In this document: one piece after another, positions 7,344 to 12,474 of the stretch | Layout: each line of letters starts with the position of its first letter | How positions within the stretch are numbered: the stretch's first letter is position 1 | DNA from: DATGMB01 sp035293845 | GTDB taxonomy: Bacteria; Acidobacteriota; Terriglobia; Bryobacterales; Bryobacteraceae | Assembly: GCA_035293845.1 (NCBI GenBank) | Contig: DATGMB010000113.1 | Coordinates: forward strand, 1 to 12,474 | Direction: 5' to 3' | Length of the DNA stretch: 12,474 nt | Notes under the pieces: model-generated | The model's input: only the letters and a program-made list of their open reading frames with translations | Told to the model about the DNA's origin: nothing | Database searches by the model: none | Made by a program: the position numbers and the translations under genes

Positions 7344-9101
7344 CTATTCCAGCAGTTTGGCCAAAGCCGGCAGCGGCACAGCGCCCTGTTTCAATGCCGT
7401 GTCGTGGAACGCCGCCAGGCTGAACGCGGCGCCCTTCGCTTTCCGGTAATCATCCCTCGCCCGCAGCCATCCCCGCCACCCGACAAAGTACGTCGGCAGT
7501 TGCGCGCTCGAAAGCTTGGCGCGCAGCAGCTTGCCCTCCGCCTCCTCAGGTTCCTGGAACGTCTGCTTCTCCATCAGATCCAGGGCCTCCTGGTCCGTCA
7601 TCCCCAGCATCTGCAGGCGCACATCCAGGATGGCGTTCGCCACCACACGCAGCTCCTCCTTGGCGAAGGTCAGGGCCATTTCGGGAGAGCCATCCAGGAA
7701 GCCGCTGTCGAGCATGGTCTGCTCGGCGTACTGCGCCCAGCCTTCGATGTACGGACCGTTGCCGTAGATCGACCGCAGCAGCCGGCGCGGCGGCGGCTCC
7801 ACCCCGTTCGAGATCTGCATCTGCACGTAATGCCCGGGCATGGCCTCGTGGATCGTGAGCAGCTTCAATTTATCGAAATTGTACTCGCGCAGCTTGGATT
7901 CGGCCCGCTCCGGCGGCCAGTCCGGGGAGATCGGCGTGACCCAGTAGAAGGCGCCGAGCTGCGGCTCGAGCGGCGGCGCCGGGTTGAAACCGCCCACCGA
8001 ATAGATGCCGCGCATGAAGACCGGCGTCGGGATCACCTGCAGATTGCTGTTGCCGGGCAGCGTGAGGAGCCGCTTCTGCGCGACGAATGCGCGCGCCTCG
8101 TCCAGATCCCTGCGCGCTTCCTCCATGTAGGAGTCGCGTGTAGCGTGGCGTTCCGCAATCTTCGCCAGCACCTCGCCGACTACAGCGTTCACGCGCGCGT
8201 CGCCGGAAAGGTCGGCATGATCCTTGTGGGCCGGAAACATCTCGCGGTGCAGCGGCAGCGCCAACTCCAGCATATGCCCGCGGACCACCTGCAGCCGGTT
8301 GCTGGCTTGGTCCAGTACCGTATCGGCCTCGATCCCGCTTTCGAGCTGGTAGCGAAACTTGCGGGTGTACCGGTCCTGGCCGAGCCGCCAGTCGAAGTCC
8401 GTGCGCGCGGAAAGACTGTTCTTCAGGTAATCCTGGAACTTGCGCATGGCATCGAGCGCGGGGCGCGCCGCGCGCGCGTAGGATTCGCGCAGGTTCTCCG
8501 GTACTTGGGCGCGAATGGTTTTGTCCACCAGGTCGATGTTTCCCTGATTCTCCTCCGCAGCGACCTGCGTCCAGATGGCCGGCGCGGAGGTCAGGTTGGT
8601 GCCGGCCTGGTCGAGGTAGAGCGGAATCTTTTGCAGGCGCGCGATGATGCTCTGGATCCGCTGCGGGAGCGGCGCGTACTCGAGAACGAACGGGCTGAAC
8701 AGGGCGTTCCCGAGTGTCTCGACGTAAACCGTCGGGTTGTGGAACGCGCTGTGGGTCTCCCGGAGGTCAAGCAGCGCGAGCGAAGTCTGGTCATCGAGAA
8801 TGGTGTAATCGGCGCGATCTTCCGGCGTCAGTTTGTCCACCGGCAAACGGTGCAGTCGGGCCTGAAAGTCTTCATAGAAATGCCGCTGGCGGTCGAGGTT
8901 GGCGGGGTTGAAATCGTCCAGCAGGTTGTCCAGATTCTGCTTCTGGTACTGGTGCAGACCCACGCTGGTCGAATTGGCGGGAGAAAACGAGAGCGTGGTG
9001 TAAACGAACTCTTCAGTCAGCCGGGAGAGTTTTTCTGAGGGATTGGACCTGCAGCCTGCCGCAGCCAGCAGCAGCGCCGCGAGCACAGCGCGTTTCGCCA
9101 T
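7344..9101 (-). CDS. DUF885 family lipoprotein, putative zinc metallopeptidase
   Basis: This 585-aa protein is of the DUF885 family (PF05960), alpha-helical proteins with a metallopeptidase-like active site and mostly unknown substrate. The N-terminus (MAKR, hydrophobic core, AAAGC) is a lipoprotein signal with Cys17 as the likely lipidated residue, so it is probably anchored in the periplasm. The HExxxGH motif HEAMPGH (418-424) is intact, and Glu453 in EGWAQYAE is the likely third metal ligand. The length is normal for the family and nothing is broken. Start: AGG sits five bases before the ATG at 9101. It follows a 74-aa membrane protein gene by 29 bp and precedes lepB by 109 bp. The peptide specificity is not readable. 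Confidence 0.92.
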   Translation of the reverse strand: MAKRAVLAALLLAAAGCRSNPSEKLSRLTEEFVYTTLSFSPANSTSVGLHQYQKQNLDNLLDDFNPANLDRQRHFYEDFQARLHRLPVDKLTPEDRADYTILDDQTSLALLDLRETHSAFHNPTVYVETLGNALFSPFVLEYAPLPQRIQSIIARLQKIPLYLDQAGTNLTSAPAIWTQVAAEENQGNIDLVDKTIRAQVPENLRESYARAARPALDAMRKFQDYLKNSLSARTDFDWRLGQDRYTRKFRYQLESGIEADTVLDQASNRLQVVRGHMLELALPLHREMFPAHKDHADLSGDARVNAVVGEVLAKIAERHATRDSYMEEARRDLDEARAFVAQKRLLTLPGNSNLQVIPTPVFMRGIYSVGGFNPAPPLEPQLGAFYWVTPISPDWPPERAESKLREYNFDKLKLLTIHEAMPGHYVQMQISNGVEPPPRRLLRSIYGNGPYIEGWAQYAEQTMLDSGFLDGSPEMALTFAKEELRVVANAILDVRLQMLGMTDQEALDLMEKQTFQEPEEAEGKLLRAKLSSAQLPTYFVGWRGWLRARDDYRKAKGAAFSLAAFHDTALKQGAVPLPALAKLLE

Positions 9102-9130
9102 TGTTGCCTATTGTACAACGCGCGAAAAAA

Positions 9131-9355
9131 TTACCCTGCGGTGACGCGCGGATGGAAAGGAATCAGCGGGGAGGGCGTGGAAACCGGCAGCGGACGCCAG
9201 CGCTGCTGCAGGATCTGCTGCCGGCGCAGCACCTGCTCGAAATCCTGCTGCGCCGAGCGCCGTTCGATGCGCTCGCCGATCAAGCAGCCCCAAAGGAGGG
9301 CGACCGAAAACGCAATCGCTGCCAAACCCTGTCCGGTAATTTTGGCGATCGGCAT
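9131..9355 (-). CDS. Small single-pass membrane protein of unknown function (74 aa)
   Basis: I do not recognise a named family. The protein has a short N-terminus with a basic residue (MPIAKITG), one clear transmembrane segment (about 9-27, ending LLWGCLIG), then a charged, Gln/Arg-rich helix (28-52, likely amphipathic or coiled) and a Pro-rich tail (55-70). This layout resembles small bitopic scaffold or division-type proteins, but that is only resemblance. The start at 9355 is well supported: AAGGAGG lies nine bases upstream, the best ribosome-binding site in the window. An in-frame ATG at 9391 would add 12 residues but lacks such a site. The open frame continues into the dehydrogenase gene and should not be taken as one long protein. 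The DUF885 gene begins 29 bp downstream, so the two are probably an operon. Confidence 0.75.
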   Translation of the reverse strand: MPIAKITGQGLAAIAFSVALLWGCLIGERIERRSAQQDFEQVLRRQQILQQRWRPLPVSTPSPLIPFHPRVTAG

Positions 9356-9364
9356 CCGTCCGCT

Positions 9365-9371
9365 CCTCCTT
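9365..9371 (-). promoter_or_regulatory. Strong ribosome-binding site of the 74-aa gene
   Basis: The minus strand reads AAGGAGG, a full Shine-Dalgarno, nine bases before the ATG at 9355. It decides the start of the small membrane protein over the upstream in-frame ATG at 9391. Confidence 0.75.
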
Positions 9372-9458
9372 GCGGCCTCACTTTGCATTCCGGCTGCCAG
9401 TGAGCGGGTTCCTCTAAATAGGTCCGCTCCAATCAGTTGGTTGCGGGCATACAGGCTG

Positions 9459-9483
9459 CAGGTGTGGCCGGGCGGCACACCTG
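9459..9483 (-). terminator. Hairpin after the sorbosone dehydrogenase gene
   Basis: CAGGTGTG and CACACCTG form a perfect 8-bp stem around a 9-base loop, 30 bases after the dehydrogenase stop on the minus strand. No T-run follows, so it may act with Rho or protect the mRNA end. It lies about 100 bp before the next minus-strand start, in an otherwise empty 158-bp gap (9356-9513). Confidence 0.4.
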
Positions 9484-9513
9484 GCTCCCCGGCCTGCGGT
9501 TTGCGGCGCCCGT

Positions 9514-10692
9514 TCATTTGCCGGTATAGCTCAGGCGCCAGATGCGGTTGTTGCCATCCTCGGAGATCAGCAGGCTGCCATCGGCAAGCTGGAGCAGCGC
9601 GACCGGGCGCCCCCAGACGTCCGCCTTCTCGGGCGAAAGCATCCAGCCGGTGACGACCTCGCGCGGCGGGCCGGCGGGTTGGGCATTCTGGAACGGGACG
9701 AACGCGATGGCGTACCCGACTCGCTTCGAACGGTTCCACGAGCCGTGCCAGGCGAGGAACGCGCCGCCCTGGTATTCGGCCGGAAACTGCTTCCCGGTGT
9801 AGAAGACGAAATCGAGAACTGCGACGTGCGCCGGGAGTAGCACATCCGGCACGAGCGTATTCTTCACCAGATTTGGCGCGAGGCCCTTGTTGTTCGGGTC
9901 TTCATGCGGGCCGATGTAGGCGTAAGGCCAGCCGTAGAAGCCGCCCTGCTGGACGCGGGTGAAGTAGTCAGGCACGAGGTCGTCGCCCAGGTCGTCGCGC
10001 TCCTGCACTGCCGCCCAAAGCGTGTCGGTCCCGGGATACCAGTGGATGCCGATCGGGTTGCGCAGGCCCGAGGCGAAGATTTCATGTCCGGTGCCGTCCA
10101 GGTTATAGCGGTTGATGGCGGCGCGGCGCGGATCCTCACCTGGAGTATCGTTGGAGCCGGAACCGGCACCCACGTAGATCTTCTGCCCCGCGCGGTCGAT
10201 GAGCAGGCTGCGGGTCCAGTGGTGCTGATCGATCCCTTTCATCGAGATGATCTCGGTTCCGGGACCGGCGGTTGTGGTTTTCGGGTCGTATTTGTACCGC
10301 TTGACGGAATCGGATTCGGCTACGTAGAGATACCCGTCGTGGTAGGCGAGGCCGTAGGGCTGATAGAGGCCTTCGATGAGCTTTTTGCGTGTTTTTCCGC
10401 GGAAAACGTAGACGGTTCCGTGCGGTTTGGGGGCCGCGTCCGCGACGATGACCTCGTTTTCGGGGCCAAGCAGCATGTAGCGCGGACGCCGGAAACCCTC
10501 CGCCCAGACCTCCATGTGAAAACCCGGCGGCATGTGGAGCCGGGCGCCCGGCGGTTCGGGGATGACCCGCGGCGGGTTACGCACGGACGGCGTGGCAAAC
10601 GGCGGCGGTAGTTTCGGGAGCGGCGCCGCGAGGAAGACAGCCGCGGCCGCCACGCTTACGGCCCCGCCCAGCACGATTCCTCTGACCTGCAT
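9514..10692 (-). CDS. PQQ-dependent sorbosone/glucose dehydrogenase-like protein
   Basis: This 392-aa protein is of the sorbosone dehydrogenase branch of the soluble PQQ glucose dehydrogenase fold, a six-bladed propeller that oxidises sugars or aldehydes in the periplasm. An N-terminal hydrophobic stretch (5-23) acts as signal peptide or anchor. Recognisable elements are QHHW (His157/158, where soluble GDH has its general-base His), GLRNPIGI (209-216), the segment QGGFYGWPY (249-257), WHGSWNRS (315-322) and WGRPVALL (360-367), with a final blade reading SEDGNNRIWRL. Start: the ATG at 10692 places the signal peptide correctly. The frame stays open far upstream to 11208, but that part is not protein-like. 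No Shine-Dalgarno is visible. The substrate is not determined. It is divergent from the decayed vapBC locus. Confidence 0.85.
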   Translation of the reverse strand: MQVRGIVLGGAVSVAAAAVFLAAPLPKLPPPFATPSVRNPPRVIPEPPGARLHMPPGFHMEVWAEGFRRPRYMLLGPENEVIVADAAPKPHGTVYVFRGKTRKKLIEGLYQPYGLAYHDGYLYVAESDSVKRYKYDPKTTTAGPGTEIISMKGIDQHHWTRSLLIDRAGQKIYVGAGSGSNDTPGEDPRRAAINRYNLDGTGHEIFASGLRNPIGIHWYPGTDTLWAAVQERDDLGDDLVPDYFTRVQQGGFYGWPYAYIGPHEDPNNKGLAPNLVKNTLVPDVLLPAHVAVLDFVFYTGKQFPAEYQGGAFLAWHGSWNRSKRVGYAIAFVPFQNAQPAGPPREVVTGWMLSPEKADVWGRPVALLQLADGSLLISEDGNNRIWRLSYTGK

Positions 10693-10734
10693 ACAACCAT
10701 GATGTGCGCGGGGAGCGGCGCGGCCGCAAGTCAA

Positions 10735-10759
10735 TATGGTTGTGCCATACCGGTATGGC
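10735..10759. promoter_or_regulatory. Palindromic operator upstream of the decayed vapBC locus
   Basis: GCCATACCGGTATGGC (10744-10759) is a perfect 16-bp palindrome, 12 bp before the vapB start. A further half-site TATGG at 10735-10739 pairs with the CCATA at 10745-10749 as a second inverted repeat, giving three half-sites about 10 bp apart. VapB-type antitoxins are known to autoregulate by binding palindromes at their own promoter. A weak -35-like TTGTGC (10740-10745) and TAATCG (10761-10766) would flank the palindrome. Binding here is inferred. Confidence 0.5.
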
Positions 10760-10771
10760 CTAATCGCCTGG

Positions 10772-10986
10772 ATGAAAAAGACCCTGAATATCGATCCAAA
10801 ATTGCTCGCCGAGACGAAGGAGGCGTGCGGCGCCGCCGCCGCCCGGAGACAATCCGGCTGGGATAGGAGGCGCTGGTGCGCCATGCCGCTTACCAGCGGG
10901 CGCGTGCGCTGATCGGTTCGGAGCCGGACGCTCGAGATGTACCGCGGCGCCGCGAAATGCCGGTACGGAAGCGGCGGGTCGCGTAA
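10772..10986 (+). pseudogene. vapB: Decayed VapB-type antitoxin
   Basis: The ATG at 10772 opens MKKTLNIDPKLLAETKEACGA, the standard N-terminus of VapB antitoxins with the DNA-binding beta-strand. A GCC-rich stretch (10828-10845) follows, and the homologous reading moves from frame 2 to frame 1: ETIRLG, then TAG (10864-10866) where the family usually has Leu before EAL, then EALVRHAAYQRARALIG, SEPDARDVPRRR and a basic tail to TAA (10984-10986). So there is at least one frameshift, probably with a few missing codons, and one nonsense codon. The intact family is about 70 residues. The stop touches the vapC start, as in intact operons. The family match is from memory of conserved motifs. The unbroken first reading would give a 46-aa truncated peptide. 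Confidence 0.75.
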
Positions 10987-11240
10987 ATGGTCCTGGTGGG
11001 TCCGTCCGTTCGGATTCGCGCGCTGGCGAACCGTGCGCCGTTCGCCGCGCAGTTGCATCGCCTGCTGGAAGCCGACTCCGCCGTGGGGCACGAATTGGTC
11101 TTCGGCGAATTTTTGGCGGGGGATTCTGGCGGCCGCCGGCGAGTCGCACGGCCGTAAGTTGCACGGCCGCGGAGTCCCGATAGCCCCTGGAGGAACTGGC
11201 CGCGGCATTCGCCGTCCGTTACGTCCCAGAACACTCGGAC
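10987..11240 (+). pseudogene. vapC: Decayed VapC-type PIN-domain toxin
   Basis: Directly after the vapB TAA, frame 1 reads MVLVGPSVRIRALANRAP and continues through RLLEADSAVGHELVFGEF to TAA at 11155-11157. Intact VapC starts with a form like MVLVDTSVWI, so the first catalytic Asp is now Gly and the Trp is Arg. The second acidic site (GEF) remains. Frame 2 then gives LHGRGVPIA (from 11159), matching the family's LHGRGxGWID with a codon lost and the Asp changed to Ala. Frame 3 gives LEELAAAFAVRYVPEH (11187-11234), like the C-terminal helix and strand. The central part is deleted. The toxin ribonuclease cannot be active. Three pieces in order over three frames make chance unlikely. Confidence 0.7.
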
Positions 11241-11256
11241 CGGCGTGCCCGGTGGA

Positions 11257-11293
11257 AAAGCAAAAGGCCGGAGTCCCGCGGGAGCTCCGGCCT
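11257..11293 (-). terminator. Intrinsic terminator of the sigma factor gene
   Basis: On the minus strand AGGCCGGAG and CTCCGGCCT form a perfect 9-bp stem around an 11-base loop that holds CCCGCGGG, followed at once by TTTTGCTTTT. It lies 23 bases after the rpoD stop. This is the clearest rho-independent terminator in the window. Confidence 0.85.
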
Positions 11294-11316
11294 GGAGGGT
11301 TACGAGCTGGTGACGT

Positions 11317-12441
11317 TTACCGGGCGGCCATCAGGGCGCGCAGGCGGCGGGCCCGTTCGGGAGCGCGCAACTGGCGAAGCGCTTTGGCCTCGATTTGGCG
11401 GATGCGCTCCCGGGTTACGTCGAACTCCTGGCCGATCTCTTCGAGCGTATGCTCGCGCTCGCAGCCGATACCGAAGCGCATGCGGATCACCTTCTCCTCC
11501 TTGGGAGAAAGCGTCTTCAGGATACCGGCGGTCTCGTCCCGTACGTTGGATTCGATCACGGCATCGACCGGCGAGCCGACCCAGCGGTCCTCGATGAGGT
11601 CGCCCAGAGCGGATTCGCCGTCGCGGCCGACCGGCGTTTCGAGCGAAACGGGGTCGCGGGAGATGGTTTTGAGCTTCTGGACTTTCTCCACGGGGATGTC
11701 CATCCGGCGCCCAATTTCGTCATTTGTAGGAGTCCGTCCCAGTTCCTTCTCGAGCTCGCGCGTCGCGCGCAGGAACTTGTTCATGCTCTCGTTCATGTGG
11801 ACCGGAATACGGATGGTCCGGGACTGGTCGGCGATGGCGCGCGTGATGGCCTGGCGGATCCACCACGTGGCGTAGGTTGAAAATTTGAAACCTTTGTCCG
11901 GGTCGAACTTCTCAACGGCACGCAAGAGCCCGGTGTTACCTTCCTGAATGAGATCGAGTAGGTCCAGGCCGCGGCCAACGTAGCGTTTGGCAATCGACAC
12001 CACCAGACGCATGTTGGCTTCGGCCATTTTGTCCTTAGCGTCTTTGTCGCCAGCGGTTACGCGGCGGGCGAGTGCTAATTCTTCTTCGGCATTGAGGAGT
12101 GGGATTTTACCGATCTCGCGCAGATATAAGCGTACCGAGTCGTCGGCCACGTCATCTTCGAGGTAGCCGCTCGTTTCGGGCAACGCTTCTTCCTCGTTCT
12201 CATCCAGCACCCATTCGTCGGTGAAGTGCTCGGCGTCAGGCTCGGTCATGACCATCTCAACATTGTTGTCGGCGAGCTCGGTGTAGAAAGCATCGAGCGC
12301 TTCGGCATTCTCCGGCGTCTCGGGGATAATCGCAAAAATTTCTTTCTGATCGATATGGCCAGCCTTCTTGGCAGTAGCCAGCAGCTGCGCGCGCTTGGCA
12401 GCGAGATCGTCAGTTTTAGGTGTTTTCTTATCGTCTGGCAT
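11317..12441 (-). CDS. rpoD: Primary (housekeeping) sigma-70 factor
   Basis: This 374-aa RNA polymerase sigma factor recognises vegetative promoters. Visible regions: a 1.1-like helical segment (about 14-64), an acidic linker (65-100), region 1.2 (DSVRLYLREIG, 101-130), regions 2.1-2.4 (about 138-212, including NMRLVVSIAKRYVGRG, DLIQEGN and TYATWWIRQAITRAI), region 3 (about 215-295) and region 4 (about 305-370) with the helix-turn-helix HTLEEIGQEFDVTRERIRQ. The strong region 2.3/2.4 match marks it as a primary factor, not an extracytoplasmic one. It is compact, like Bacillus SigA, with no long non-conserved region between 1.2 and 2. Start: ATG at 12441; GGAGG lies 12 bases upstream, rather far. 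The frame is open to the window edge, so an earlier start cannot be excluded. A strong terminator follows. Confidence 0.95.
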   Translation of the reverse strand: MPDDKKTPKTDDLAAKRAQLLATAKKAGHIDQKEIFAIIPETPENAEALDAFYTELADNNVEMVMTEPDAEHFTDEWVLDENEEEALPETSGYLEDDVADDSVRLYLREIGKIPLLNAEEELALARRVTAGDKDAKDKMAEANMRLVVSIAKRYVGRGLDLLDLIQEGNTGLLRAVEKFDPDKGFKFSTYATWWIRQAITRAIADQSRTIRIPVHMNESMNKFLRATRELEKELGRTPTNDEIGRRMDIPVEKVQKLKTISRDPVSLETPVGRDGESALGDLIEDRWVGSPVDAVIESNVRDETAGILKTLSPKEEKVIRMRFGIGCEREHTLEEIGQEFDVTRERIRQIEAKALRQLRAPERARRLRALMAAR

Positions 12442-12474
12442 AGAGCTTAGCTTCCTCCGGTTACCTGTCGTAAT

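Noticed and set aside
7083..9038. 651-aa open frame antisense to the DUF885 gene and part of lepB
   Set aside because: It crosses two real genes and shows no protein-like motifs.
9376..9405. CTCACT...AGTGAG inverted repeat upstream of the 74-aa gene
   Set aside because: A 6-bp stem with a 16-base loop is expected by chance; nothing else supports a site.
10828..10845. GCC-rich run as a phase-variation switch in vapB
   Set aside because: Triplet slippage would not change the frame, and a separate TAG plus damage in vapC show plain decay rather than switching.
10693..11208. N-terminal extension of the sorbosone dehydrogenase frame (564-aa version)
   Set aside because: The extension is Arg/Pro-rich and lies over the vapBC remnant; a normal signal peptide begins at the ATG at 10692.
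10937..11875. 312-aa plus-strand open frame
   Set aside because: It runs antisense into rpoD. Only a short piece (LHGRGV) is meaningful, as part of the broken vapC.
1..12474. CRISPR arrays, tRNA or rRNA genes, insertion sequences, prophage genes
   Set aside because: No spaced repeat array, cloverleaf or rRNA-like segment, transposase or terminal inverted repeats were seen on either strand.

Overview
The window is high-GC DNA, about two-thirds G+C by eye. Its gene content is typical of a free-living, heterotrophic Gram-negative soil bacterium: a multi-PAS hybrid histidine kinase, a DUF885 lipoprotein, a PQQ-type sorbosone dehydrogenase, a DUF2905 protein and a periplasmic esterase. The mix resembles Acidobacteriota of the Bryobacter/Solibacter type. 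That placement is inferred from gene style, not from a search. Ten protein genes or gene ends read as real, plus one decayed toxin-antitoxin operon. Most other long open frames are GC-driven antisense shadows.

Layout. Bases 1-31 hold what looks like the last codons of an upstream outer-membrane beta-barrel gene (+). At 59-2206 (+) is a secreted esterase made of two tandem copies of one alpha/beta-hydrolase domain, each with its own Ser-Asp-His candidates. At 2356-3591 (+) is a xylose-isomerase-family TIM-barrel enzyme with every metal and catalytic position conserved, followed 28 bp later by a small DUF2905 membrane protein (3620-3841). A hairpin plus T-run at 3832-3868 may end the plus-strand transcription.

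From 9355 down to 3861 four minus-strand genes follow each other: a 74-aa single-pass membrane protein with a strong Shine-Dalgarno, a DUF885 metallopeptidase-like lipoprotein, signal peptidase I (lepB), and a 907-aa hybrid sensor kinase. The gaps are 29, 109 and 47 bp. The 109-bp gap before lepB carries a consensus -10 box and three 10-bp direct repeats, so lepB probably has its own regulated promoter. Upstream of this group, 9514-10692 (-) is a PQQ-dependent sorbosone/glucose dehydrogenase-like protein.

Between that gene and the sigma factor (10693-11316) lies a stretch with no intact gene. Reading all three plus frames shows a decayed vapBC operon. VapB is broken by a frameshift and a TAG. 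VapC has lost its first catalytic Asp and its centre, and its pieces lie in three frames. The likely operator, a 16-bp perfect palindrome with a helically phased extra half-site, is still perfect. The window ends with a compact primary sigma factor (rpoD, 11317-12441, -) followed by a strong intrinsic terminator.

I do not see a clearly new defence or biosynthetic system. The most worthwhile items are the vapBC remnant with its preserved operator, the fused twin esterase, the phased repeats upstream of lepB, and the 74-aa membrane protein.
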